From positions 1 through 33,374 of the forward strand of contig JAKEHV010000177.1 of the NCBI GenBank assembly GCA_022614915.1: a DNA stretch of 33,374 nt. Reading direction: 5' to 3'. The first letter of the stretch is position 1, and every line of letters begins with the position of its first letter. This stretch comes from Gemmataceae bacterium (GTDB lineage: Bacteria; Planctomycetota; Planctomycetia; Gemmatales; Gemmataceae). The notes below the pieces were generated by a model. That model was not told where the DNA came from and searched no databases. It saw only the letters and a program-made list of their open reading frames with translations. Of this stretch, positions 8,419 through 16,542 are shown piece after piece. The position numbers and the translations under genes were made by a program.

Positions 8419-8907
8419 ATGCTAGAATGCCGAAAAGAAGCGGCGGAGTGCACGCGAGAAATGAGCCAGTCCAGCGATTCGACAGTGCGAGACTACTTTC
8501 GGCGGGATCAAAGAAGCGGAATCAGCGCGCCGGATTTGTCCAAGGACTACACGTTTGCGGAGCACATTGTGCATGCCCGTGGCAAACGGGGTCAAATGAC
8601 AAGCGTCTCTTTAGATCTTGGCAAGATTCGGGACTTCGGCGACACCGACTACAAACTAGATCGAAAACGACTCGTGGACGACGGTCATCCACTCGTTGAG
8701 CACGAAGCATTGCTCGATGAATTGCGGCGAGTTGTGCGCGAAGAGGAGAAGGCGGAGCGTTTGCAAGCGGCTCAGGCGTTGCGATACGCAACGAAGCGGA
8801 AAGAAGGTCTGGTGAAGTGGACCTTCGACACGTCCGGAATTGCCAGGAAGGACTTGATTTCCTGGGCCGCCGGAAAGGTGCAGCTCTATTTCACTCGGGT
8901 AGGCTGA
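8419..8907 (+). CDS. Hypothetical protein, first of a coupled pair
   Basis: The 162-residue product is soluble, charged and of unknown family. An alternative start at the ATG at 8461 would give 148 residues. The middle (HARGKRGQMTSVSLDLGKI) and the C-terminal half, with a long charged helix (LLDELRRVVREEEKAERLQA) and a final strand, vaguely recall the end of ADP-ribosyltransferase-like toxin domains. No catalytic residues can be assigned, so this is only a hint. Its stop overlaps the start of the next gene in TGATG, so the two are made together. Codon choice is less GC-biased than in neighbouring core genes, which fits an acquired patch. Confidence 0.6.
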   Translation: MLECRKEAAECTREMSQSSDSTVRDYFRRDQRSGISAPDLSKDYTFAEHIVHARGKRGQMTSVSLDLGKIRDFGDTDYKLDRKRLVDDGHPLVEHEALLDELRRVVREEEKAERLQAAQALRYATKRKEGLVKWTFDTSGIARKDLISWAAGKVQLYFTRVG

Positions 8908-9722
8908 TGGACGAGTTGTTTAGCTGTCGTAACTGCATTCACAACAGCGGCCAAAGTCTAACGATTGGACGCGGAGTTGGATTCTGCTTGCAGCACGACT
9001 CCGTGATTCCAGAGCCGGAGCGCACAACTTGCAAGTATCTCCATCGAAAAGACCTGCCCCAATTCGTCGTCGAGGAAGGCATTCGCGAGCACGCGGCTGA
9101 ATTCGCCGTGTTTCCGCGCTTGGCCTCCTTAAATACCAAGACGCCAATTGAACGCATTCCATATAGCGAACAATATCAATGGGAACAGAATAGCTTCGAT
9201 CCCATCGTCCACAGCATCGCTCAGTATTACAAGGTCGAACCGCGTTGGGTGCTCATCTCCGCTTTCGCAGGCGGCGTCGATGGACGCCATTCTCTCACGC
9301 ACGGCTCATTGATCCGCCATTACATGGACCGCTGCGGCACGTGGACAAGTTCTTACCGTCTTGTGTTGGGACTCTTGAAAGAAATTGATGTTGAGCCGCA
9401 ATTCGCGGCCGAGGCACTTGTTCAATCCCAGAATGGCGCGCCCAGCGATGCCTCGTTGTTGGACGCCGTTTGGGACGTGGTTTACGTCCGCTTGTCCGCT
9501 ATCCAAGAATATGGCTGGCACGCTGGCCTAGAACCCTTGATGTGGGCAAGCGATACCGTCAACGGCGGCTTAAGCAAGATGAACTGGTCGCGCTTGCAAG
9601 AAGAATTCCACCAACATCGCGACGCCTGGGTCCATTTGGTCATCGAGCATGCCAAGCAGCACGACGCGTTCTTTCCGGCTGCGGACCGAAACTCACCCAT
9701 CGAGCACGAAGACGAGGGCTGA
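8907..9722 (+). CDS. Hypothetical protein with N-terminal Cys cluster, second of a coupled pair
   Basis: A 271-residue protein starting at the ATG at 8907, which shares its A with the TGA of the preceding gene. Residues 6-9 are CRNC, and further cysteines follow in GFCLQHD (near 26) and TTCKYL (near 42). This resembles a small zinc-binding knuckle. The remainder is alpha-helical with many Trp and His residues (EYGWHAGLEPLMWA, NWSRLQEEFHQHRDAW). I do not recognise the family. An upstream in-frame ATG at 8817 would overlap the first gene by 90 bases and is less likely. The tight overlap suggests a two-component module, for example effector plus partner, but nothing proves this. Confidence 0.7.
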   Translation: MDELFSCRNCIHNSGQSLTIGRGVGFCLQHDSVIPEPERTTCKYLHRKDLPQFVVEEGIREHAAEFAVFPRLASLNTKTPIERIPYSEQYQWEQNSFDPIVHSIAQYYKVEPRWVLISAFAGGVDGRHSLTHGSLIRHYMDRCGTWTSSYRLVLGLLKEIDVEPQFAAEALVQSQNGAPSDASLLDAVWDVVYVRLSAIQEYGWHAGLEPLMWASDTVNGGLSKMNWSRLQEEFHQHRDAWVHLVIEHAKQHDAFFPAADRNSPIEHEDEG

Positions 9723-9840
9723 AGTATCTCGATTACAAGTCTGAATAAGTCGATTGACTGAAGTCTCCACCAGCCTGCCTCCAAATGGTCTGATAGCCAA
9801 CTTGGTTGAATCAGGCCCTATATTTATGGAGTTTCGCTCC

Positions 9841-10269
9841 ATGGCGACACGAACAAAACCTCGACGCAGTGAGGTCGCTGAAGGCTACTTTCGCCTTATC
9901 GTCGAACTGCCGCTGGCGTCGATCAAGTCCGAAGCCCAACTCGCAGGAGCGCAAGCGATGATCGACCGTTTGCTGGCGCATGGGGCGCTCGACTCCGGCG
10001 AGACCCAATATCTCGATGCCCTGAGCGATCTGGTCGCGGCCTATGAAGATGTCCATTACCCCATCGAGCCGGCTTCCGACGCCGACATGCTGCGGCATCT
10101 CTTGGAAGCCAAGGGCGTCACGCAGGCCGAACTCCATCGCGGCACCGGCATACCCAAGTCCACCATCTCCGAGGTGCTGTCCGGGAAAAAACCGTTCAGC
10201 AAGGCGTTGATTCGGACATTGGCAGATTATTTTGGCGTGGATCGCAGCGTGTTGGCGATAAACTTGTAA
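9841..10269 (+). CDS. HigA-type helix-turn-helix antitoxin, no adjacent toxin
   Basis: A 142-residue protein of the HigA-like XRE antitoxin family (COG5499 type). The N-terminal half is helical. The segment AYEDVHYPIEPASDADMLRH is the family's typical linker. Residues about 95-142 form an XRE helix-turn-helix (LEAKGVTQAELHRGTGIPKS then TISEVLSGKKPFSK). The ATG at 9841 is chosen for GGAG nine bases upstream; ATG 9826 and the ORF start at 9754 are alternatives. Such proteins normally follow a small HigB-type RNase toxin of about 100 residues. No such toxin is adjacent: upstream is the unknown pair and downstream another unknown small gene. It is either an orphan antitoxin or works with an unfamiliar partner. 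Confidence 0.8.
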   Translation: MATRTKPRRSEVAEGYFRLIVELPLASIKSEAQLAGAQAMIDRLLAHGALDSGETQYLDALSDLVAAYEDVHYPIEPASDADMLRHLLEAKGVTQAELHRGTGIPKSTISEVLSGKKPFSKALIRTLADYFGVDRSVLAINL

Positions 10270-10331
10270 TGCCTTGTTGGATTCAACTCCGAAGCATATG
10301 GGAGGCGGGGTTTTCGAAGTAGGGACGAGCT

Positions 10332-10742
10332 ATGCCGCTCAATATCGGCGTCGGCAGAAAAAGTCTCAATTCATGCCGCCCATTGTGGGACGAACCTGGT
10401 TTTTGCTTCCTCGACGACGAAGGCTATTACTGGTTTCTGCATCCCCTGTTTTGGGAGCTGGCTGAGAAAACCGGCCAGTACATCGACTTGTATGGCGATG
10501 CCGCCTTCAGCGGAGAATCGCTGCGGGAATTGGAGCGAGTCCTCGTTCAAGCGCGCGCACAGGTCCTGGCGCAACCCGAAAGTTGGAAAGTAAAAATCGG
10601 CACCCTGTTAGATCCCGTGCACAAAAAGCAGCTATACGCGCGGGTTACGCGCGAGGAGTTTCTCAAGTTGCTGCGCGAATGGCGGCGCGTGATTCGCCGC
10701 GCACGCGCGCGTGGCCGTCGAGTGGTGTGTTTTGGAGATTGA
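10332..10742 (+). CDS. Hypothetical protein following the antitoxin
   Basis: A 136-residue soluble protein of unknown family, starting at an ATG preceded by AGGGACG. The front half is aromatic (FCFLDDEGYYWFLHPLFWEL, then TGQYIDLYGDAAFSG). The last third is a very basic helix (REFLKLLREWRRVIRRARA minus a few residues) ending in RRVVCFGD. It starts 62 bases after the antitoxin gene on the same strand, so co-transcription is plausible. The size and the acidic/aromatic front could suit an immunity or toxin-like partner, but no motif supports this firmly. Confidence 0.65.
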   Translation: MPLNIGVGRKSLNSCRPLWDEPGFCFLDDEGYYWFLHPLFWELAEKTGQYIDLYGDAAFSGESLRELERVLVQARAQVLAQPESWKVKIGTLLDPVHKKQLYARVTREEFLKLLREWRRVIRRARARGRRVVCFGD

Positions 10743-10866
10743 CGGGCGAGTCAAGCCGGGTATTCGGCGCTGACGCGCGTCAGGTTTCGTAGTTTTCCTT
10801 GACAATGGATCGCCAAGCGCGGACCTTACAGGCGGGATTCATCTCTTGAGCGCTTGGAGGCCCGTC

Positions 10867-13800
10867 ATGAAGCCATCTCTCGCCGCCGTCGTGTTGTGCC
10901 TATCGGGCGCTTTCTTGGTGCTGAGCCCGCCCCGGCCCGCCTTGCGTGCCGAAAAGCAACAACCCGATGCCGCCGCCAAAAAAACCGTCAAGGTAGCCGG
11001 GTACGCCTGGACGCCGGAAGAGGCCGCGGCCCAGCTCCAGTTGCATCCACGCGACCCGTTCCTGCAATACGCGCTCCTGCAGTGGGAACGCCGGCAGCAA
11101 CCGCTGGATATGCCGCCCGAGAGGGAGCCGGCGGAAGACATGTTCGGCGCTAATCGCCGTGAGGGATTAGACTTGTTCAGCTTGTTCAGCGGCACGCTCG
11201 CCATCCAAGAAAGCCTGCAACGCGATGCCCTGACTCGGCGACGCAGCGCTCAGCGCCCTGAAGACGAGCCGATCCGAATGCCGTGGAAACTGTTGCCGAT
11301 CGCCGATCTGGCGGGCCCGACCATCCGAGCGCATCCATGGGAAACCATGCTCGCCGGCAAGAAACCGGAGATCTCCAGGCTGTCGCGGTGCGTGCCGGAC
11401 GATTTCTTTTTCGCCGAGTTTCGCTCCGTCAGCAAATTGCTCCAATGTCTCGAAGTCACGGAGCAGTGGGGCCAGTTCTTGCAGCAGCAGTCGCTACGGG
11501 ATAGCAGCCGCCACCCCACACGCGAGCGCATCGAGCGGCAACTGGCGCTTGAGACAGGCACGATATTGAGACTGTTCGCCGATGCCGTAATCGACGAGAT
11601 CGCCATCACCGGCAGCGATTTGATGATCAGGGAAGGAAGCGACGTGAGCGTGCTGTTCCGCTACAGCCGGCCGGAGGTTTTTCAGAAGCAAATGGATTTG
11701 CTGCTTGTCAAGGCCGCAGAAGCGCATCCCGACATTCAGCGCAACACCGGAAGAACACTGGGCGTGGACTACATGCATGTCGCGAGTCCGGATCGGTCGG
11801 TGTGCGCCTATGCCGCCTATCCGGAGCCGGGGTTGTATGTTCGCAGTAACTCGGCTGTGGCCCTTGAACGCGTGCTGGAAGCGGTGAAGGGGCGAAAAGC
11901 TGACGGGTCGCCGGTGCGCCGGCTCGGCGAAACCGCGGAATTCCAATATCTGCGCACGCTTTTGCCGCGCGGCGCCGCCGAGGAAGACGGTTTCGTTTAC
12001 CTTTCCGATCCGTTTCTGCGCCACTTCGTCGGCCCGCAGCTCCGGATCACGGAGCGGCGACGATTGCTGTGCTTCAATCACTTGCGCATGATCGGCCATG
12101 CTGCGCAGCTCTATCGCATCGAACAAAGGAAAAACCCTCCTTCGCTCGAGGCACTGACCCAAGCGGACTGCTCCCCTAAGATCAACTTCACCCCGATCGA
12201 CGTCAAGCGCTGCGGGCTCTTGCTGGACCAATTAGCGTCGCCCAGATTCGACTTGCGCGATCAGGCGACGGCGGATTTGAAGAAAATGGGCGAAGGCGTG
12301 ATCCCCCATCTGCAGCGCGGACTGCTGCATGCCCAACAATTGGAAGTGCAGCGGCGGATGCAGGGATTGCTAAACTGGTTTTCGCAAAGGGACGTCATTC
12401 TGGCGTGTCCGTCCGGCGGGAAGTACTCCTTGGGCGACGACCGCCAAAGCGCCCGCTGTTCGCATCATGGCCACGCGCATTTCATGACCCCGTGCTGCGA
12501 GATTCCCATCACAGAGGTAACCGCCGAGGAGGCTGAACTCTACAAGCAATTCCTTGAAGATTACAACCAACACTGGCGCGAGTATTTCGATCCCATCGCC
12601 TTGCGCATCCAGATTAACCCTAAACGCTTTCGCGTGGAGACGGTCATCCTGCCGCTCATCGACAATTCCATCTACACGGCAATGGCCAAAGCGTTCGGCG
12701 GTCCGGCAGAACTGCTCGATGCCTTGCCGGTGCCAGTCCGCAATCTGTTCAGCCTGAACGTACGGCTGCGCGACGAACTGTTTCAAGAGTTGGAATCGAG
12801 CGCGCAGAGCTCTTGGGTGCGCGGCAAACTGCGAGGCGAACTTGCTTTCGTGCCGGGGTTAGGCGGTGTGTTTGCCTTGTCGCCGCAACTTGGTTTCCCA
12901 GCCGCGCTGCCTGGGCCGGCCACTCTAGATGCCAGCCCCCTGCAATGGAACGGTGACGATGCGGATGTAATCGGCGACTATTTCGGCTCGGTGGAAGCAT
13001 TCCGGAAACTGAAGTTTCAGGAGTTACTTAGCAAAGGCTTGGCAAGGCAATTTGGCCTTCACGTATACGACCAGGCCCTGATGTTCGACATGAATTGGGC
13101 CTTGTTGGGCGCGGGCGCCGCTGAAGAGAGATACGCTTCGCTCGCTTTGATGATGTATGGGTTTTACGGCGCGGCATTCCTAGCCCCGGCCTATCTCTCC
13201 GCGCCCGTGCGTGATCCCAAGGTCGTGGACGAATTCTTAGAGCGACTCGACAATCTTTTGCCAAACTTCGGGCACAAGATTCACGCAGAAATGGATCGAC
13301 TACGAGATGTCTACAGACTTGATTTTTACAAACTCACGGCCAATGGGAACATGAAAGTGCGCTCTATCGGCATCCGGTACGGGCCGTTGCGGTTTCGCTT
13401 CTTCATTGCCCGCATCGGCAACGGCCTCTACATCGCCAATCAGCCGTCGGTGCTCGAAGACCTGCGCGTTGCAGAAGCGGTACGAACAAAAGCCATCGCC
13501 GCCGGACAAGCCATCGACCGCGGCCCATCGGGCCATGCGCTGATCCGGCTGCGGCCGTTGCACTGGAACTTGGCGCTACCCGGCTTTCGCCTTGGTTGGG
13601 CGGAAAACAACCGCGAGGCCTGCCTGAACAACCTTGGGCCATTGTCGAGCGCCGCCCGCGCCTTCGCCGCCGAGCAACGATCCAAGCCGGACGCTTCGTC
13701 TTGGAACGACCTGCCGCGCCGCTACGCCGAAAACATGTACGGCTTGCAGTTTTATTGCCCGGACGACGGCAGCTACCAGCTCAGTCCCGACGGCAAATCC

Positions 13801-13965
13801 GTCTCGTGCAGTCTGCACGGCTCCGGCCTCGAACCCCGCCAGGCCGACGCCCCCGCAAAGAACAGCAACCTCGAACGCCTTATGCGTGACTTCGCCGATA
13901 TGACGGCGACCTTGACATTTCTTAAGGATGGACTGCGGGCCGTGGTGGTGATCGACCGGAAATAG
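10867..13965 (+). CDS. Large exported protein with two pilin-like Cys modules and a HEAT-like insert
   Basis: A 1032-residue protein with a signal peptide (MKPSLAAVVLCLSGAFLVLS, cleavage near residue 30). The start at ATG 10867 follows TTGGAGG seven bases upstream. I do not recognise the whole protein. Two segments match each other. The first begins CFNHLRMIGHAAQLY (Cys402) and ends in CPSGGKYSL (Cys514) and CSHHG (Cys531). The second begins CLNNLGPLSSAARAF (Cys919) and ends in CPDDGSYQL (Cys964) and CSLHG (Cys981). Both resemble the C-terminal part of type II secretion pseudopilins. In the first, residues about 452-506 hold a planctomycete-style HEAT-like unit (LASPRFDLRDQATADLKKMG). The stop region overlaps the convergent YidD-like gene by 44 bases. 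TTGACA at 10799-10804 could be a -35 box, but I see no good -10. Confidence 0.85.
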   Translation: MKPSLAAVVLCLSGAFLVLSPPRPALRAEKQQPDAAAKKTVKVAGYAWTPEEAAAQLQLHPRDPFLQYALLQWERRQQPLDMPPEREPAEDMFGANRREGLDLFSLFSGTLAIQESLQRDALTRRRSAQRPEDEPIRMPWKLLPIADLAGPTIRAHPWETMLAGKKPEISRLSRCVPDDFFFAEFRSVSKLLQCLEVTEQWGQFLQQQSLRDSSRHPTRERIERQLALETGTILRLFADAVIDEIAITGSDLMIREGSDVSVLFRYSRPEVFQKQMDLLLVKAAEAHPDIQRNTGRTLGVDYMHVASPDRSVCAYAAYPEPGLYVRSNSAVALERVLEAVKGRKADGSPVRRLGETAEFQYLRTLLPRGAAEEDGFVYLSDPFLRHFVGPQLRITERRRLLCFNHLRMIGHAAQLYRIEQRKNPPSLEALTQADCSPKINFTPIDVKRCGLLLDQLASPRFDLRDQATADLKKMGEGVIPHLQRGLLHAQQLEVQRRMQGLLNWFSQRDVILACPSGGKYSLGDDRQSARCSHHGHAHFMTPCCEIPITEVTAEEAELYKQFLEDYNQHWREYFDPIALRIQINPKRFRVETVILPLIDNSIYTAMAKAFGGPAELLDALPVPVRNLFSLNVRLRDELFQELESSAQSSWVRGKLRGELAFVPGLGGVFALSPQLGFPAALPGPATLDASPLQWNGDDADVIGDYFGSVEAFRKLKFQELLSKGLARQFGLHVYDQALMFDMNWALLGAGAAEERYASLALMMYGFYGAAFLAPAYLSAPVRDPKVVDEFLERLDNLLPNFGHKIHAEMDRLRDVYRLDFYKLTANGNMKVRSIGIRYGPLRFRFFIARIGNGLYIANQPSVLEDLRVAEAVRTKAIAAGQAIDRGPSGHALIRLRPLHWNLALPGFRLGWAENNREACLNNLGPLSSAARAFAAEQRSKPDASSWNDLPRRYAENMYGLQFYCPDDGSYQLSPDGKSVSCSLHGSGLEPRQADAPAKNSNLERLMRDFADMTATLTFLKDGLRAVVVIDRK

Positions 13966-14656
13966 GCATGAATCGATTGTTTGGGGGAGTATGATCAAAA
14001 TCAACTGCGGCGAGCACCTGGTGCGCCTCTAATCGACTATCAAGCCGCCAAGCAGACCAGGCTGAAACGGCCAGCAGCGCGAACACGAGGCAACAAAGCG
14101 CGGCCAGCGCCGGTCCAGGCGTTGGGAATAGCAGGCAACCCAGCACAAGGACACAGGCGGCGGCCGCCAAGCGCGTGCGGCAGCGCCATTGCAATGCGCG
14201 CCGGACAGCGGCAGCATCCCGGATGTACGGTTGAGGCCCATGTTTATTCAATTCCTCTATGAGAAATCCGTGTTGCGCCATCACCCGGAGAGCGCCACGC
14301 CGCACCGCCTCGCGAACCGCGGCCGTTTCCCCGTCGTTGGCAAGGTCTTTATCCAGCCGTCGCAGCGCGTTTTCCGCCGAACTTGAAGTTTCAGCCTCCA
14401 CAGCGTCGTCGTAGGCTTGGCCATAAGCCAAGCTACCGTCGGCCAATCGGTACAGCGACAGATGCCGGCAGCGCGCGAGCCGGCGGACGATGCGGCGAAG
14501 CGCCGCCCGCGGCGGCACTTGCTCCAGGGTGCGTTCCGCAAAGGCCGAGCAGGATTCTTGTTTCGCAAACGTGCAGCGGATGCAGGCGAAGGGGCCGCGC
14601 CCGGTCAGTCGCCGGCGATAGTACCGAACCAAAGTCAAGAGAATAGACTGAATCAT
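13922..14656 (-). CDS. YidD-like membrane protein
   Basis: A 244-residue protein. Its first about 75 residues resemble YidD, the small membrane-associated factor linked to YidC-dependent membrane insertion. They have an amphipathic N-terminus (MIQSILLTLVRYYRRRLTG), then C-x2-C-x7-C (Cys25, 28 and 36) in the place of the YidD CRxxPTCS motif, then RRLARC (Cys62). The usual Pro and Tyr of that motif are replaced (QESCSAFA), so this is a divergent relative. A polar middle follows, and two hydrophobic segments near the C-terminus (about 182-197 and 202-220). The ATG at 14656 lies eight bases after the stop of the Cys-tail gene, so the two form an operon. The end overlaps the convergent large gene. 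True YidD is about 80 residues; this one is three times longer. Confidence 0.65.
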   Translation of the reverse strand: MIQSILLTLVRYYRRRLTGRGPFACIRCTFAKQESCSAFAERTLEQVPPRAALRRIVRRLARCRHLSLYRLADGSLAYGQAYDDAVEAETSSSAENALRRLDKDLANDGETAAVREAVRRGALRVMAQHGFLIEELNKHGPQPYIRDAAAVRRALQWRCRTRLAAAACVLVLGCLLFPTPGPALAALCCLVFALLAVSAWSAWRLDSRLEAHQVLAAVDFDHTPPNNRFMPISGRSPPRPAVHP

Positions 14657-14663
14657 GGAAACG

Positions 14664-15551
14664 TCACCCCGGAACGCAATCGAAGCCGCCGCAGTCGATG
14701 CCACCGGCGGAGGCGTCGGCGCACGCCGAGCCGCCTTGTGCAACGACGTCGACCGCCGAGCCCGCTACCTGGGCCACGTCGGCTAGCCCGGCGGCAGCAG
14801 AAGCGGCGGTGTCTGCAGCAGCGGCACCGGGGTCCACAGCGCCTATTCCTGCCTCGACAAGCTCCACGCCCGCCTCACCAACCCAGTCGCCCCAAGGCTG
14901 GTGTTGCGCATGCTGGGCGCTCTGCTTTTTCGACAAGGGCGCCAGCAAAGATAAATCGACAAGCAGGCCGTCGCGGATGCCGAAAAACGGCAAACCGGCG
15001 GCAGGGAGGATTTCAAAGCCTTGGCCCAGTCCACGCTTTTTGCGCGCGGCTGCCGCGGGCCGCAAATTGACGGGGGCGTCCGGCACTCTGCGCAAGGCAG
15101 CATCGGCATTCTTGAGCAACTCCCGGTCCTGAAGCAACGCTGTTTCCAAAGCTTGCAGGAGCCCGATCGAACGCCGCAGAAAACGCCGCAAGCCGTTTTC
15201 CAGCACGCGGCGGTGATACTTGAGCAACCGCTCGTGCGCCTCGCGGACGCGGCCTACGATCTCCGGGCCCGTGGCCGCGGCGACCATGGCCGGCCCGACG
15301 AGGCGCTTGTAATAGCGAATCTCCAAGGCATTGTCGCCCCTCGCCCTCTGGGAGAGGGGTTGGGGGTGAGGGGACTGGCGAACGGCAAGAGCCAGCCATC
15401 GGCCTCCTTTGCGGTCGAGCGCTCGCACGCGCGCTTCCAAACCGGCGGCGACCGCTTCCTTCTTTAACAAAAGCAACCAGCGCTCCAGGTGCAAGTTCTT
15501 GTGCAAAGGCGCCCTCCCATCGTACCGGCCGCACATCATGGTAATCGGCAT
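14664..15551 (-). CDS. Hypothetical protein with Ala-rich, Cys-containing tail (body of a possibly frameshifted gene)
   Basis: The 295-residue product has no recognised family. The middle (about 85-160) is helical and charged (VGRVREAHERLLKYHRRVLE). The tail from about 220 is Ala/Gly-rich and low in complexity, ending in GGIDCGGFDCVPG with a preceding Cys. Residues about 59-72 (SPHPQPLSQRARGD) are the translation of an in-frame palindromic repeat at 15337-15375. The ATG at 15551 has no ribosome site, and TAA stops this frame about 13 codons earlier. The overlapping +1 frame from 15687 looks like real N-terminal coding. Body and N-terminus probably belong together across a frameshift near 15500-15530. 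It lies directly upstream of the YidD-like gene. Confidence 0.6.
   Translation of the reverse strand: MPITMMCGRYDGRAPLHKNLHLERWLLLLKKEAVAAGLEARVRALDRKGGRWLALAVRQSPHPQPLSQRARGDNALEIRYYKRLVGPAMVAAATGPEIVGRVREAHERLLKYHRRVLENGLRRFLRRSIGLLQALETALLQDRELLKNADAALRRVPDAPVNLRPAAAARKKRGLGQGFEILPAAGLPFFGIRDGLLVDLSLLAPLSKKQSAQHAQHQPWGDWVGEAGVELVEAGIGAVDPGAAAADTAASAAAGLADVAQVAGSAVDVVAQGGSACADASAGGIDCGGFDCVPG
15337..15375. repeat. CCCCTCACCCCCAAC-family repeat inside a gene
   Basis: On the minus strand it reads CCCCTCACCCCCAACCCCTC and then TCCCAGAGGGCGAGGGG. It is the same family as 17059-17146, in frame within the Cys-tail gene. It adds about 13 residues to the product without a stop. Confidence 0.8.
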
Positions 15552-15687
15552 GCGCGGCGGTAAGCAATTGCCGATTCGTTATACAGATGCTTTCTTCGTG
15601 CCGTTTCTCACTCACATCAGACTCGTATGATTCACGACATTCCTCGAGCAGTGCGTCCATAAAATCAACTTTGGAGACCGGCATCAT
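15500..15687 (-). pseudogene. Probable N-terminal coding segment in another frame of the Cys-tail gene
   Basis: From ATG 15687 (or 15684) this frame reads MMPVSKVDFMDALLEECRES followed by YESDVSEKRHEESICITNRQ, then LLTAAHADYHDVRPVRWEG. This is protein-like and unlike the Arg/Pro-rich shadow that follows in the same frame. The body in the neighbouring frame (14664-15551) takes over at about LHKNLHLERWLLLLKK. Either one gene has lost its frame or two genes overlap. Only 23 bases separate this start from the divergent PCMT gene. Confidence 0.45.
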
Positions 15688-15710
15688 TCACCGGCCCGAA
15701 GGAGGCTGCC

Positions 15711-16508
15711 ATGTCGATACCTCGTATCGTGTCCGATAGTGGATTCGCGCGGGCCCGTCTGCGACAATTCCTTTGTGCGGCAATTCTGTCGGCCGGCGGC
15801 TGCACGGCCGATCCGACGCCGAATGCGACTACGCCGACTCAAGAGAAGAAGGACTCGGCGGCGGCCAAATGGGACACGCAACGCCGCCAGATGGTCGAGG
15901 AACAACTCATGGCGCGAAAGATCAAAGATGCAAAGGTCCTCCAGGCCATGGGCCGCGTGCCGCGCCACGAGTTTGTGCCCGAAGACTGCCGCGATCTCGC
16001 CTATCGCGACGGCCCGCTGCCTATCGGCCAGGGCCAAACCATATCGCAGCCATATATCGTCGCCCTCATGACCGAGGCCGCGGCCCCAAAACCCGGTCAG
16101 AAAATGCTCGAAGTCGGCACCGGCAGCGGCTACCAGGCGGCGATCTTGGCCGACTTGGGCGTCGAGGTGTATTCGATCGAGCTGCTTCCCAAGCTGGCCG
16201 AAGAGGCGGCGACGCGCTTGAAGCGGCTGGGTTACGCCAAGGTGCAAACTCGAACGGGCGACGGCTATTTGGGTTGGCCTGAAGCCGCGCCGTTTGACGC
16301 GGTGGTCGTGACCTGCGGGGCCGACCATGTGCCGGCGCCGCTCTTCGAGCAGCTCAAGCCAGGCGGCGTGCTGGTGATTCCCGTCGGCAAAACAGGCGAC
16401 CAGGTGCTGCGCGTAATTACAAAAGGACCAAAAGGGGAAAAGCAGGTGCGCGAACTGGGACCGGTGCGCTTCGTGCCGCTACGCCGCCCAGGCGACATGC
16501 CCGAGTAA
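15711..16508 (+). CDS. pcm: Lipoprotein-type protein-L-isoaspartate O-methyltransferase
   Basis: A 265-residue protein of the PCMT family, which uses S-adenosylmethionine to methylate isoaspartyl residues in damaged proteins. Seen: the family entry motif RVPRHEFVPE, the substrate-site stretch GQTISQPYIVALM, the SAM loop LEVGTGSGYQAA (about 134-145), EVYSIE, and the final GGVLVIPVG. Unlike the usual cytosolic enzyme of about 210 residues, it has an N-terminal extension. That extension contains a basic region, a hydrophobic run and a lipobox-like SAGGC (LRQFLCAAILSAGGC), followed by a Thr/Pro linker. This predicts export and lipid attachment. The ATG at 15711 is preceded by GAAGGAGG. SAM supply outside the cytoplasm is a puzzle. 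Confidence 0.93.
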   Translation: MSIPRIVSDSGFARARLRQFLCAAILSAGGCTADPTPNATTPTQEKKDSAAAKWDTQRRQMVEEQLMARKIKDAKVLQAMGRVPRHEFVPEDCRDLAYRDGPLPIGQGQTISQPYIVALMTEAAAPKPGQKMLEVGTGSGYQAAILADLGVEVYSIELLPKLAEEAATRLKRLGYAKVQTRTGDGYLGWPEAAPFDAVVVTCGADHVPAPLFEQLKPGGVLVIPVGKTGDQVLRVITKGPKGEKQVRELGPVRFVPLRRPGDMPE

Positions 16509-16542
16509 TATCATCACATTACCGTTAAGTTGGCGAAGTGCT

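Noticed and set aside
15013-15500. C-terminal part of the ORF starting at 15687
   Set aside because: Downstream of about 15500 this frame turns Arg/Pro/Ser-rich and lies under the better-looking helical frame; only its first about 50 codons look real.
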